Shown: piece by piece, positions 43,152-52,515 of the stretch | How the letters are laid out: the number at the start of each line of letters is the position of its first letter | How positions within the stretch are numbered: the stretch's first letter is position 1 | Assembly: GCA_902776285.1 (NCBI GenBank) | Contig: CACYPK010000007.1 | Location: 1 to 64,000 of the forward strand | Length of the DNA: 64,000 nt | Direction: 5' to 3' | Source: an uncultured Eubacteriales bacterium | GTDB taxonomy: Bacteria > Bacillota > Clostridia > Peptostreptococcales > Anaerovoracaceae | Notes under the pieces: generated by a model | Seen by the model: the letters and a program-made list of their open reading frames with translations, nothing else | Databases searched by the model: none | Told to the model about the DNA's origin: nothing | Position numbers and translations under genes: made by a program

Positions 43152-43799
43152 TCAGTTTGTGACATCCAGTTCCTTCACTACTTTTCCTTTTGTTGTGATA
43201 ATCTGTATCTTCTCAAGCTTTGCCATGTGCTCTCTTGACAGTGAATCTGAATAATCATCGGTGTTTACAGGTGTTCTCATGATATTGTTGTCCTTACGGT
43301 TTTTTCCGAAGCCATAGCAGATCGTGACCTGTGCAATAGTGCCCGTATCATCAATATCAATCCACCAGTCGCGCTGTCCGTAGTAATTTGGGGTATCTAC
43401 TTCGATCACAAGCTGATCGTTCTCGATCTTCATCTCTTTCACCTGCTCAGGCTTGCTGATCTCTGCTGACCAGCCGAAAAAGAGATATACAACACCAATC
43501 AGCAATACTGCCAGTACCGCGATCACTCCCTTTAACTGTTTTGCCTTTTCTCTGAGTTTTTTGCTTTCATTCGTATCATTTGCTATCTTCTCCACCACGT
43601 TCGTGTCTCCTTTCAATAGTGCATCCAAAGAAATATTCAACTCTTCGGAGATCTGAACGATGATCTGGAGATCTGGATAGTTCTTGCCTGTCTCCCAGTT
43701 TGATATGGCAGATCTGGATACAGCCAGTCTATCGGCTATATCCTGCTGTGTCATCCCGATTTCTATCCTGCGCGCCTTGATTTGCTCTCCAATATTCAT
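43152..43799 (-). CDS. XRE-family regulator with membrane helix
   Basis: 215 aa from the ATG at 43799; the frame is open further upstream but GGCGGGAAC sits before this ATG. Residues 3-58 form an XRE helix-turn-helix (KARRIEIGMTQQDIADRL, SRSAISNWETG). One membrane helix at about 112-132, then an outer domain of about 80 residues. Such one-piece membrane regulators can signal from outside. Target unknown; the small lipoprotein and the peptide ORF flank it. Confidence 0.85.
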   Translation of the reverse strand: MNIGEQIKARRIEIGMTQQDIADRLAVSRSAISNWETGKNYPDLQIIVQISEELNISLDALLKGDTNVVEKIANDTNESKKLREKAKQLKGVIAVLAVLLIGVVYLFFGWSAEISKPEQVKEMKIENDQLVIEVDTPNYYGQRDWWIDIDDTGTIAQVTICYGFGKNRKDNNIMRTPVNTDDYSDSLSREHMAKLEKIQIITTKGKVVKELDVTN

Positions 43800-43940
43800 T
43801 GTTCCCGCCTCCTTGGCCACACTATAACGAACGCCGAAATCATTATAAAGCGAGGCACGCTTACACTCAAGGAAACGCAGTGTCAGTATCTCTGACATCC
43901 TGATTTTCCATTCGTTCGAGACAAAAAACATTGACAATGA

Positions 43941-44042
43941 TCAGACATTCCCTACATTCTGCAGTAAAGACTCATACTCGTAATCCATTTCTGTTGTTAG
44001 TGTCATATCTACCATGTCATCTGCCATTATTTCTTTTTTCAT
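43941..44042 (-). CDS. Possible 33-aa acidic peptide
   Basis: AAGGAGG lies about 9 nt before an ATG that opens 33 codons: start MKKEIMADDMVDMTLTTEMD, end LLQNVGNV. Rich in Asp, Glu and Met, with no hydrophobic helix and no Cys. It lies on the same strand, about 140 nt upstream of the XRE regulator. It could be a signalling or precursor peptide, or chance. Confidence 0.4.
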   Translation of the reverse strand: MKKEIMADDMVDMTLTTEMDYEYESLLQNVGNV

Positions 44043-44214
44043 CACTACTATCCTCCTTGCAAATCAGCTCCTAAAGATGCCAACGCTTCTAAATAAGGCA
44101 ACAAAAAAGACAGAGAGCCCTCCGTCTTGTAACCTGTGTATAGATGGCTTGATTATAACAAGAATTGTCGATTTTTCAACCAGATTACTGTGAAGATTTG
44201 CTTGCAGATAAAAG

Positions 44215-44240
44215 AAAACTCCGGAACATGTCCGGAGTCC
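44215..44240 (-). terminator. Terminator of the eight-gene operon
   Basis: On the minus strand CTCCGGA / TTCCGGAG with loop CATG and a T-run, just past the glycerate kinase stop. Confidence 0.8.
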
Positions 44241-44248
44241 TGGATCTG

Positions 44249-45496
44249 CTACCGGACTGCAGAGTTATGGTCTCCTGATATCAGAGCAACTGACACATCG
44301 TTTACGTTCGTTCCGGTTGGCCCGGTCATTATCAGACCGTTTATGCATGAAAGCGCATGGTATGCATCATTATCTGCAAGGGCTGTCTCAACATCCCATC
44401 CATTCTGCTCAAGAAGCTGCAATGAATCTCCATCAACATATCCCCCGGCTGCATCTGTTGGCCCGTCAGTTCCATCGCTGCCAAAAGAGAATACTGCTGC
44501 ATCAAGGTTTGCTATTATCGGAGCTGCAGCAAGTGCTATCTCCTGATTGCGACCACCGAGTCCGTTTCCTGTTAAATGAACTACAGTTTCTCCGCCGGCG
44601 ATAAATGCCAGTTTTTCGCCGGTTCCGATGTTTTCTTTTATTCTTTCCCCCAGCATTGTTCCTGCATCACGTGCCTCACACTCGAGGCAGTCTGTAAGAA
44701 TCACCGACTTATACCCAAGTTCTTCACACTTTGTACTTACTGCCTTACATAGTTCACGTACACTTCCGGTTACAAGAGTAGTTACGTTATCAAGAGTCTT
44801 AGGCGTTTCCAAATTCATAAGTGCAATAGCCTCATCAGTTAATTTAAGGCTGTATTTGCTGACTATGTCCATAGCCTCCTGACATGTTGAACTGTCAGGA
44901 TAGGCAGGCCCACTTGCAATCATATCCAAAGGATCTCCGATTATATCACTAAGCACTATAGTGAAGACCTGTGCCGGTGAGCATATTTCAGCAAATCTTC
45001 CGCCTTTCACCTGGCTCAGTCTCTTGCGTATGGTATTCATTTCGACTATATCTGCACCGCATGCAAGCAACTGTCTGGTAATGCCCTGCAGTTCATCGCC
45101 TGAGACAAATGGCACTTCAAACAGAGCACTGCCCCCGCCTGACAACAGAAATAGGACAAGATCTTTTTCAGACAGATTGCTGACCAGATCGAGGACCTTA
45201 GCAGTTGCTTCAAACCCATTCTGATCTGGTACCGGATGACCAGCTTCAAAACACTTCAGTCCCGGCAGATCCCCTTTGACGTGATTGTATTTTGTAATAA
45301 CGATGCCGGCATCTGCCTTGACTTCGCCGACAGCTGCTTTAGCCATCTGCCAGGCTGCCTTTCCTGCTGCAACAAGTATCAGCTTCCCTGATGGGACAGG
45401 CATTTCTTTCATAGCTTTTTTGACAGCTTCATCAGGCAAAACAGCACTTATTCCTGCAGTGATTATTGCGTCAGCTTCTCTTCTCAACTTTTCCAT
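44249..45496 (-). CDS. Glycerate 2-kinase, MOFRL family
   Basis: 415 aa. The glycerate-kinase core contains LLSGGGSALF, and the C-terminal MOFRL domain has NQEIALAAAP and GSDGTDGPTDAAGG. Family members phosphorylate D-glycerate (or hydroxypyruvate) to the 2-phospho form. It begins 2 nt after the dehydrogenase stop, so its substrate is probably that enzyme's product. Unrelated in sequence to the second glycerate kinase at 53669. Confidence 0.93.
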   Translation of the reverse strand: MEKLRREADAIITAGISAVLPDEAVKKAMKEMPVPSGKLILVAAGKAAWQMAKAAVGEVKADAGIVITKYNHVKGDLPGLKCFEAGHPVPDQNGFEATAKVLDLVSNLSEKDLVLFLLSGGGSALFEVPFVSGDELQGITRQLLACGADIVEMNTIRKRLSQVKGGRFAEICSPAQVFTIVLSDIIGDPLDMIASGPAYPDSSTCQEAMDIVSKYSLKLTDEAIALMNLETPKTLDNVTTLVTGSVRELCKAVSTKCEELGYKSVILTDCLECEARDAGTMLGERIKENIGTGEKLAFIAGGETVVHLTGNGLGGRNQEIALAAAPIIANLDAAVFSFGSDGTDGPTDAAGGYVDGDSLQLLEQNGWDVETALADNDAYHALSCINGLIMTGPTGTNVNDVSVALISGDHNSAVR

Positions 45497-45498
45497 GA

Positions 45499-46467
45499 CT
45501 ACTCGTTTACTACATTTACTGGTGCACCGGCAACGAATGCTTTAACATTCTCTACTGTCGTATCCATGATACGCTGGCGGCTGCCCTTGGATGCCCATGA
45601 AATGTGTGGCGTTATTATACAGTTCTTTGCCTTGAGCAGAGGATTGTCTCCACGAATAGGTTCAGTTGAAACAACATCCAACGCAGCGCAGGCTACCTTG
45701 CCACTGTTCAACGCATCTGCAAGATCCTGTTCGACCACCATCTGTCCGCGGCTGTTATTTATGATGATGACTCCATCCTTCATCTTAGAAATATTTTCTT
45801 TGTTTATGATTCCTGTATTGAACGGGAATAGCGGCATTTGAAGTCCGAGTACATCAGATCTGGCAAACAGCTCATCAAGCTCCACGTACTCAACGCCAAG
45901 TGCTAAAGCTTCTTCTCTCTGTCTTCCATCGTAGGTGATAACGTTCATTCCCAGAGCTTTCGCTATTTCAGCAGTATGGATACCAATATTGCCGCAGCCA
46001 AGAAGCCCATATGTCATGCCCGCAAGCTCAATCAGCGGATAATCCCAGTAACACCAGTCCACGTTACTCTCCCACTCACCACGATAAACACTGTCACTGT
46101 GATGACCGATATGGTGGCATGCTTCGAGCAGCAACGCGATGGCGAACTGACTTACTGAACGAGTTCCATAGACGGGTACATTGGATACAGATATTCCTTT
46201 TTCCTTAGCATAGGCAACGTCAATGACGTTATAGCCTGTTGCAAGGACCGAAATAAATTTCAGATTCGGGCACTTGTCTATCGTTTCTTTTGAGATAGGG
46301 GTCTTGTTGGTTATAGCTATATCTGCATCACCAATAACTTCAGCAATAACAGATGATTCCTCATAAGACACCCGGTCATATACCTTGACTTCTCCAAAAG
46401 CCTCAAGCCCGCTCCAAGAAAGGTCTCCCGGGTTCTCTGTATATCCATCTAATACTACAATCTTCAT
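45499..46467 (-). CDS. D-2-hydroxyacid dehydrogenase, glycerate-dehydrogenase-like
   Basis: 322 aa from the ATG at 46467 (AGGAG 6 nt upstream); a GTG just before it is too close to the site. NAD motif GLLGCGNIGIHTAEIA, catalytic Arg in NNSRGQMV, Glu in STEPIRGDNP and His in PHISWASKGSRQR. The last segment is very like hydroxypyruvate reductase HprA. It reduces a 2-oxo acid to the D-hydroxy acid (hydroxypyruvate or glyoxylate as first guesses). Confidence 0.92.
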   Translation of the reverse strand: MKIVVLDGYTENPGDLSWSGLEAFGEVKVYDRVSYEESSVIAEVIGDADIAITNKTPISKETIDKCPNLKFISVLATGYNVIDVAYAKEKGISVSNVPVYGTRSVSQFAIALLLEACHHIGHHSDSVYRGEWESNVDWCYWDYPLIELAGMTYGLLGCGNIGIHTAEIAKALGMNVITYDGRQREEALALGVEYVELDELFARSDVLGLQMPLFPFNTGIINKENISKMKDGVIIINNSRGQMVVEQDLADALNSGKVACAALDVVSTEPIRGDNPLLKAKNCIITPHISWASKGSRQRIMDTTVENVKAFVAGAPVNVVNE

Positions 46468-46501
46468 CACGTTCTCCTTTCTTACTATACCGCTTTCGTT
46501 T

Positions 46502-47680
46502 TTACGCCTTTAGCTCTGCAAAAGCTTTTCTCATGCGGGACATTGCTTCAACGATCTGCTCATATGCGGTTGCATAAGACAGGCGGATATAGCCTTCACC
46601 GCCTTCTCCAAATGCGGTTCCCGGAACCGTTGCTACATGCGCATGGTCAAGCAGGTAGTCAGCAACTTCAGCAGATGTTTTTCCAAGTTCCTTTATATTT
46701 ACAAATATGTAGAATGCTCCGCCCGGCATGCGGCAGCTCACTCCATCCATTGAGTTAAGTTCTTTTACCGTATAGTTGCGGCGTCTCTCGTACTCTTTGA
46801 CCATTACCTGCACATCCGGCTCAGCTTCCCGCAGAGCAGTTATACCGGCTTCCTGCACGAACGAAGATGCACAGGTATTTATATACTGATGTACTCTTAC
46901 CATTCCCTGGATCATCGATTCAGGTGCGGCGGCATAACCAAGCCTCCAGCCGGTCATGGAATAGCACTTTGAAAAGCCATTCAGTGTGATCGTACGCTCC
47001 TTCATACCTGGCAGCGAAGCAAAGCTTACATGTTTTGTATCGCCATATACCAGTTTTTCATATATTTCATCAGAGATGACGATCAGATTGTATTCTTCTG
47101 CCAAAGCAGCAAGTTTTTCAAGAGTCTCTCTTGTCTGTACTGCTCCGGTAGGGTTTCCCGGACTGTTGATGACCATCATTCTGGTCTTATCAGTGATCTT
47201 GCTTCTTATTTCCTCTGCATCTATCTGATAATCATTCTCTTCCAGCAGATCATATGCAACCGGTACGACTTTGAAGAAGTTCGGAACATGAATGTAATTA
47301 AGCCACACCGGGTTTGGAACCAATATCTCATCACCTTCGTTGCAGAATGCAGCTATAGCTGCATAAGTTCCTTCTCCAACACCGATTGTGACCAGAACCT
47401 CTGACGGAGAATAATCAATACCGTTTTCACGTGTCAGTTTTTCGGCAATCGCAGCACGAAGCTCGGGGGTTCCGTAATTTGAAGTGTAAAAAACATTTCC
47501 TTTTTCAAGGCTGCTGAATGCAGCCTTTTTGATCACTTCCGGCGTATCGAAATCCGGACGGCCGATTTCCATATGGATGATATCTTTGCCTTCTCTTTGC
47601 ATTCTGTTGGCACGTTCCATCATTACTCTAATACCTGAAAACGGCAGTGCTTCCATACGTCTCGCGGTATCAAAACTCAT
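46502..47680 (-). CDS. PLP-dependent aminotransferase, class I
   Basis: 392 aa. The PLP lysine is in NGFSKCYSMTGWRLGY. The substrate-binding Arg is in YIRLSYA, and NSPGNPTGAV and SDEIYEKLVY are standard. Fold type I. It would convert an amino acid to the 2-oxo acid taken by the adjacent dehydrogenase. Sequence alone does not choose between Ser, Asp, Ala or a less common amino acid. Confidence 0.93.
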   Translation of the reverse strand: MSFDTARRMEALPFSGIRVMMERANRMQREGKDIIHMEIGRPDFDTPEVIKKAAFSSLEKGNVFYTSNYGTPELRAAIAEKLTRENGIDYSPSEVLVTIGVGEGTYAAIAAFCNEGDEILVPNPVWLNYIHVPNFFKVVPVAYDLLEENDYQIDAEEIRSKITDKTRMMVINSPGNPTGAVQTRETLEKLAALAEEYNLIVISDEIYEKLVYGDTKHVSFASLPGMKERTITLNGFSKCYSMTGWRLGYAAAPESMIQGMVRVHQYINTCASSFVQEAGITALREAEPDVQVMVKEYERRRNYTVKELNSMDGVSCRMPGGAFYIFVNIKELGKTSAEVADYLLDHAHVATVPGTAFGEGGEGYIRLSYATAYEQIVEAMSRMRKAFAELKA

Positions 47681-47755
47681 TTTTATGTCCTTGCCTTTCT
47701 AATTTATGGAGGTTTTGGGGGCGGCAATTATCAAACCGCCCCCTCTGGTGAATTC

Positions 47756-49102
47756 TTATGAATTGTATACTTCTTTATCCAGTTCGCCTTCACTTGCATT
47801 CACGAGCACGTTTACTGCTGCGTCACCGATTACATTGAGTGGCAGAAGAGCCATCTCAACCGGTCTGTTTATTGCAACTACGAGTGCATAGCCAAGAAGA
47901 CACGCATCTGTAGTCCAACCCATTCCCGAAAGAACTGTGAAGATCATTGTAGTTCCGGCAATTGGAATCGCCGGTGTTCCTGCTGCAGCGCAGATCGAGA
48001 GCAGTGCCATTACGATCATGTTGCCCGGTGTTACATTGATTCCTGCTGCTGTAGCAATGAATGTTACAGCGAACATGTGCATCATTGTTGTACCGTTCAT
48101 GTTGATTGTCATTCCTGTAGGAAGTACGAAGCTTGTTATCTCTTCGCCGCAGCCGAGCTCCTGCAGGTTAGTTCTTGTATTCAGCGGAAGTGTAGCAGCT
48201 GACGAGTTTACAGAGAAACCGAACAGTCCGACTTTAGCCATCTTCTTGATGAACTGGAAAGGATTCAGTTTTGCAATCAGCATGATGGCAAGAGGATAAA
48301 GTACTACGCATGTGATCAGCAGAGTCAGCATAGCAGATACGACGTATGTTGCCGCAGGTGCAAGATATTCTACTCCGTAGATAGCGAATGTACGTGTTAC
48401 CAGGCAGAAGATCGCAATAGGTCCAACTTTCTCAATGAGGAAGTTCAGATACATCTGAATGATATCGTTTGCGCTCTGGAAAACCTTCTTCAGTGGATCA
48501 GCCTTTTCTCCGAGAGCATTCATGCAGATACCAATGACTACCGCGGTGAATACTACTGCAAGAATGCTGTTGTTGGTGCTGAAAGCAGATGTGATATTGT
48601 TCGGAACTGCATTTACGATAACTGCCAGCGGGTTGAAAGCTTCAATCGTTGCTGCCTCACCGAGTCCATCTCCGGCAATCGTTACATTGAACAGGCCTAG
48701 AGACTTGATCAGATATGAAATCACACATGCAATTGCCGCACCACAGCAGTAGAATCCGAAGAAGCCTGCGAGAGACTTGCCCGCGATACGTCCGAGTTTA
48801 GTGGAGTTCGAAATACTGCAGAGTGCCAGACTTAGTGATACAAGTACCAGCGGAACTACTGCCGCCTGCAGACCTTTCATGAAGATCTGACCGATGATAT
48901 AAAACAGTCCGATTGCCCCTACACCTTCCGGAACTGTAATGTCCTGGAACAACAGTTTATTGATCGTGATCCACGCAGCTTCATTTCCGCCCTTTACAAG
49001 GCTCTGATGGAGCAGCATAAAGATAATACCTACGACGAGACCACCCACCAAAGCGATCAGCATCTTTTTGGAAATACTCATTCCACCTTTCTTCTGGTTC
49101 AT
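47756..49102 (-). CDS. Dicarboxylate/amino acid:cation symporter family protein
   Basis: 448 aa. Serine-rich hairpin SSAATLPLN and helical layout of the DAACS (glutamate transporter) family. Two departures are visible. The NMDGT sodium-site motif reads NMNGT. In helix 8, before NVIGD, the position of the Arg that binds the acidic side chain in GltPh is Leu by my alignment. An acidic amino acid is therefore unlikely; a neutral substrate such as serine is plausible. It lies between the oxoprolinase-like genes and the aminotransferase. Confidence 0.88.
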   Translation of the reverse strand: MNQKKGGMSISKKMLIALVGGLVVGIIFMLLHQSLVKGGNEAAWITINKLLFQDITVPEGVGAIGLFYIIGQIFMKGLQAAVVPLVLVSLSLALCSISNSTKLGRIAGKSLAGFFGFYCCGAAIACVISYLIKSLGLFNVTIAGDGLGEAATIEAFNPLAVIVNAVPNNITSAFSTNNSILAVVFTAVVIGICMNALGEKADPLKKVFQSANDIIQMYLNFLIEKVGPIAIFCLVTRTFAIYGVEYLAPAATYVVSAMLTLLITCVVLYPLAIMLIAKLNPFQFIKKMAKVGLFGFSVNSSAATLPLNTRTNLQELGCGEEITSFVLPTGMTINMNGTTMMHMFAVTFIATAAGINVTPGNMIVMALLSICAAAGTPAIPIAGTTMIFTVLSGMGWTTDACLLGYALVVAINRPVEMALLPLNVIGDAAVNVLVNASEGELDKEVYNS

Positions 49103-49169
49103 TACCTCTCTCCTTTTCTAGATTTCAGGTGATAATTGATATTGTATATAAACGCGTTTGTATCTCTAT

Positions 49170-49928
49170 TTAGCGGAAAGTACGGATCTCAATTCCTTCC
49201 TTCTCAAATTCCTCACGTATGCGCTTTACGAAAGCGATCGCTTTCGGTCCGTCACCGTGAACACAGAGTGTGTCCCCTTTGATGTCCAGTTCTTTGCCGG
49301 AATAAGATGTAACTTTGCCTTCCTTTACCATTCTGATGCAGCGTCTGATAGACTCTTCTTCATCGGTTATCATTGCTCCCGGCAGTTTTCTTGATCTGAG
49401 CGAAAGATCATCTTCATATGCTCTGTCTGCGAATATCTCACAAGCTGTCCTGAGCCCCATCTTTTCTGCTTCCTCGCCGAGAACTGCACCAGCGCAATAG
49501 TATATGATTATCTCAGGGTCTATATCGTAAACTGCTTCGCATATCGCTCTGGCAAGCTCACGATCATCCTGACACATATTTCCCATTGCTCCATGTGGAG
49601 CAAGGTGATGTATCTTAACTCCATATGTCTTTGTAAAAGCGGAAAGGGCTCCGACCTGGTACTTGACGTAGTTTTTAGCTTCTTCGAAGGAAATGTTCAT
49701 CTTTCTGCGTCCAAACCCCATCAGATCCGGAAAGCTTGGATGCGCTCCCACAGCTACTCCTCTTTCTGCTGCTGTACGGACTACTTTGTCCATTATCATC
49801 GGGTCTCCGGCGTGCCATCCGCATGCAACCTGTGCAGCAGTTATATATTTCAGGATCTCATTGTCATCCCCCATCGTGTAAGCGCCGAAACCTTCACCGA
49901 TGTCACTGTTCAAATCTACCGAATACAT
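49170..49928 (-). CDS. pxpA: 5-oxoprolinase subunit A-like protein (LamB/YcsF family)
   Basis: 252 aa. DLNSDIGEGFG start, ACGWHAGDP, GAHPSFPD and VHGDGP are kept. The lysine-containing VKPHG(A/M)LYN motif reads HLAPHGAMGN, losing Lys and Tyr, and FADRAY..DG(S/T)LVPR reads DDLSLRSR. This is a divergent branch and may act on something other than pyroglutamate. GGAG precedes the ATG. It is co-transcribed with PxpC and PxpB. Confidence 0.85.
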   Translation of the reverse strand: MYSVDLNSDIGEGFGAYTMGDDNEILKYITAAQVACGWHAGDPMIMDKVVRTAAERGVAVGAHPSFPDLMGFGRRKMNISFEEAKNYVKYQVGALSAFTKTYGVKIHHLAPHGAMGNMCQDDRELARAICEAVYDIDPEIIIYYCAGAVLGEEAEKMGLRTACEIFADRAYEDDLSLRSRKLPGAMITDEEESIRRCIRMVKEGKVTSYSGKELDIKGDTLCVHGDGPKAIAFVKRIREEFEKEGIEIRTFR

Positions 49929-49941
49929 TGTTTTCTCCTTT

Positions 49942-50889
49942 TCATGCTCTCCAGCGCTCTTCTATCTCTTTTCTCGACCTGCACTCTCTAAGGTATAATT
50001 CCTGAGCCAGTTCGATACTTACTTCTATAAAGTTCACCCTCATTCCCGGCTTAGCTTGTGCCAGCAGCGGAAGGTCAACTGATATTACAGTGCCGATTTT
50101 CGGATATCCTCCTACTGTCTGACGGTCTGCCATCATGATGATTGGCTGTCCGTTAGGTGGTATCTGGATAGACCCAAAGGCTATGCCATCACTGATAATG
50201 TTTCCGTCCCCAATATGTTGTACCGGTATTTCACGGTTCAATCTGATGCCTTGGCGATCGCACTCGTTTGCGATAGTCGCACTGAACCAGAAAAACTTTC
50301 TGAACTCTTTTCGTGAGAATCCGTCATCCTGAGGTCCTGCAACCACACGTACGTTGATCGTTTCTGCCGAATACACTGGCTGTGGCAGCACTCTTTTTTC
50401 CTGAAGCGGTATTTCACTTACCGTTGCTGTGAAGGTGATTTCATCTCCCTTTTGCAGCTTTCTTCCATCTATTCCTCCGAGATGCTTGCTTGTCAGAGTC
50501 GACTTTGATCCCATCACGAGAGGGATGTCCATGCCTCCTGATACTGAAAGATATGTACGGCATCCCACTTCAGCGAAGCCCAGCGCCAGTTCGTCACCAG
50601 CGTGAACGCTTACCGCCTGATACATGGGTATCGGCTCCCCGTTTATCTGAGGTTTCATATCCGCACCGGTCAGTGCGATAACTGCATCGGTATCGAATTT
50701 ATATCTTCCCCCGGCAAATGTCATTTCCAGTTCTTCTGTACCGGCTTGATTGCCCGTCAGCAGATTGGCAAGAGCAAATGCTCTTTCATCCATTGGACCA
50801 GAAGGAGTTACCCCATACTGCTGATATCCGATCCTGCCGCCATCCTGAACTGTAGTAAGGATCCCCGGGTCAATTACTTGTATTCCCAT
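49942..50889 (-). CDS. pxpC: 5-oxoprolinase subunit C-like protein (KipA/carboxyltransferase AHS2)
   Basis: 315 aa. The N-terminal signature DPGILTTVQDGGRIGYQQYGV and SGPMDERAFALANLL is canonical for the family. In E. coli and B. subtilis, PxpABC together open 5-oxoproline to glutamate with ATP. It lies 11 nt after PxpB with AGGAGG before the ATG. Confidence 0.9.
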   Translation of the reverse strand: MGIQVIDPGILTTVQDGGRIGYQQYGVTPSGPMDERAFALANLLTGNQAGTEELEMTFAGGRYKFDTDAVIALTGADMKPQINGEPIPMYQAVSVHAGDELALGFAEVGCRTYLSVSGGMDIPLVMGSKSTLTSKHLGGIDGRKLQKGDEITFTATVSEIPLQEKRVLPQPVYSAETINVRVVAGPQDDGFSRKEFRKFFWFSATIANECDRQGIRLNREIPVQHIGDGNIISDGIAFGSIQIPPNGQPIIMMADRQTVGGYPKIGTVISVDLPLLAQAKPGMRVNFIEVSIELAQELYLRECRSRKEIEERWRA

Positions 50890-50900
50890 CGTGTCCTCCT

Positions 50901-51620
50901 TTATTCAATGATCCTTGGCTTCCATTTTCCCGCTTCGACCTGTTTTCGTATCTTCCGGAATTCTTCCGGTGATACCGGACGGTATCTTGTCCATTCACCT
51001 GCATGTACAAGGAACGGATCTTTGCGGGAATAATCACATATCTCACATGGTGTCTGCCCGATTATGTTCCATCCGCAAGGCTGATCAAAAGGGATCAGAT
51101 CTGAAAGATTCTGCTGAACTACTACCGACCTTGCAGGTATCATGACTCTCGCGGTTTCTCTGCGCTTAAAGCTGAATGGTTCTTCAAATCTTGCTGCATA
51201 TGGATGTCCCGGAGCAAAGCCAAGCATATAAACGTAGTAATCATGCTGTGAATGTTTGCGGATGATTTCTTCAGGTGTGGTATGCTCGAGTTCAGCACAG
51301 TACTCGAGATCAGGACCGTACTCACCGCCGTAACAGATAGGTACTTCTACTATCCGCTTTTTCCCAGCGGCAATATCCTGCATAGTCTGAGTTCTTTTCA
51401 TGATTTCTTCTGACAGTTCTTTGACTCGTACGATTTCCGGGTTGTAATGAACCATCAGGCTTGCATATGTCGGAAGAGTTTCTGTCACTCCTGCGATTGG
51501 ATTCTTCTCAAGTTCTGCCTGCAGCATCAAAACCTTGCGGTTTACTTCAAGGCTGATTTCGGAACCCATCTGTACGGAGATCGCCTTGTCTCCCGAAATG
51601 AGGATCTTAATATCTTCCAT
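50901..51620 (-). CDS. pxpB: 5-oxoprolinase subunit B-like protein (KipI/AHS1)
   Basis: 239 aa. Family features YGGEYGPDLEY, LGFAPGHPY and CGWNIIGQTP are present. The conserved loop GQTGIYP before (S)PGGW is replaced by NLSDLIPFDQP, and the preceding PR..VP.GSV reads ARVMIPARSVVV. Like its PxpA partner it is therefore divergent at a conserved site. Confidence 0.87.
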   Translation of the reverse strand: MEDIKILISGDKAISVQMGSEISLEVNRKVLMLQAELEKNPIAGVTETLPTYASLMVHYNPEIVRVKELSEEIMKRTQTMQDIAAGKKRIVEVPICYGGEYGPDLEYCAELEHTTPEEIIRKHSQHDYYVYMLGFAPGHPYAARFEEPFSFKRRETARVMIPARSVVVQQNLSDLIPFDQPCGWNIIGQTPCEICDYSRKDPFLVHAGEWTRYRPVSPEEFRKIRKQVEAGKWKPRIIE

Positions 51621-51639
51621 ACTGTATGCTCCTTGTTAA

Positions 51640-52326
51640 TCAATCAGGTTCCTCTGTCAGGTCAAGCTTTTCTACAATCTTATTGAATCCACTAAGATCA
51701 TAAGTTGTTCCTTCGCGATTGAGTATCCGCTGAAGCAGCTTTGCTTCTTTCTCTTCTCTGGCCAGAGTCTTATCATAGATTTCCTGTGCCATCTCTCTAG
51801 GTACGATCACAACATCATCATTGTCTGCAAATACCAGATCGCCAGGATGAATCGTCACTCCGCACATCACGATTGGATGGTTGATGGTTCCCGGAAAAGC
51901 TTTTGTAGTTCCTACTACATTGATCCCTGCTGAGAATACCGGGAAGTCCAGTTCCTTCATTAGCATGGTATCGCGAACGGAACCATCCGTAATGAGTCCC
52001 GCACAGCCCTGCATTTTTGCTGAAGCACTCATCATGCCTCCCCACATTCCTCCGGTTCTTGTATCTCCTGAATATGCAACCATCAGGACATCGCCTGGTT
52101 TAAGCATTGAGATCGCTTTATGGAGAATAGCATTATCTCCGGGACGTACTTCTGCGGTAAAAGCTACTCCGCAAATCCTGGATCCCGGCCATACCGGATG
52201 AACTTTACCGCCAAAAGCATTTTTTCTTCCCATGCATTCATGAATGGAAGCGCTTTCTTCAAATTCTGCAAACTTTGCAACCAATTCCGGCGATACTTTC
52301 TCATAATGCTTGATAACATCGAACAT
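51640..52326 (-). CDS. RraA-like class II aldolase/decarboxylase
   Basis: 228 aa from the ATG at 52326 (AAGGAG 8 nt upstream). The HMG/CHA aldolase signature is present: a Gly-rich WGGMMSASA loop, then the metal-binding and catalytic DGSVRD about 20 residues on, and HECMGRKNA near the N-terminus. Such enzymes split 4-hydroxy-2-oxo acids to pyruvate plus another oxo acid, or decarboxylate oxaloacetate. It lacks features special to RNase E inhibitors. First gene of the operon. Confidence 0.88.
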   Translation of the reverse strand: MFDVIKHYEKVSPELVAKFAEFEESASIHECMGRKNAFGGKVHPVWPGSRICGVAFTAEVRPGDNAILHKAISMLKPGDVLMVAYSGDTRTGGMWGGMMSASAKMQGCAGLITDGSVRDTMLMKELDFPVFSAGINVVGTTKAFPGTINHPIVMCGVTIHPGDLVFADNDDVVIVPREMAQEIYDKTLAREEKEAKLLQRILNREGTTYDLSGFNKIVEKLDLTEEPD

Positions 52327-52515
52327 GATAGAAACTCCTTTTTTCTTCAAGTTGGGTTTTTCATCTGTAATATTGATATCACATAAGCAGTAATAAGTGA
52401 AATGAATAATATTTCTTTAATTTATAATCATTTCTTATATTTTTAAAATATGATATTATCTGAATATACTAGTTTCCATCTGTAATAAAACTGATTCCCA
52501 TATGGAGCGGCAAAT
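52327..52515. promoter_or_regulatory. Divergent control region between rraA-like and lysR genes
   Basis: 189 bp, very AT-rich, between divergent starts. It must hold both promoters and the LysR site. No single clear box was chosen. Confidence 0.5.

Noticed and set aside
43800-43937. N-terminal extension of the XRE regulator
   Set aside because: The frame is open, but the helix-turn-helix begins right after the ATG at 43799, which has a ribosome site. The extension lacks coding character.
51640-52326. RNase E inhibitor RraA
   Set aside because: The aldolase Gly-loop and VRD motif are intact and the gene heads a catabolic operon; this suits the HMG/CHA aldolase side of the family.
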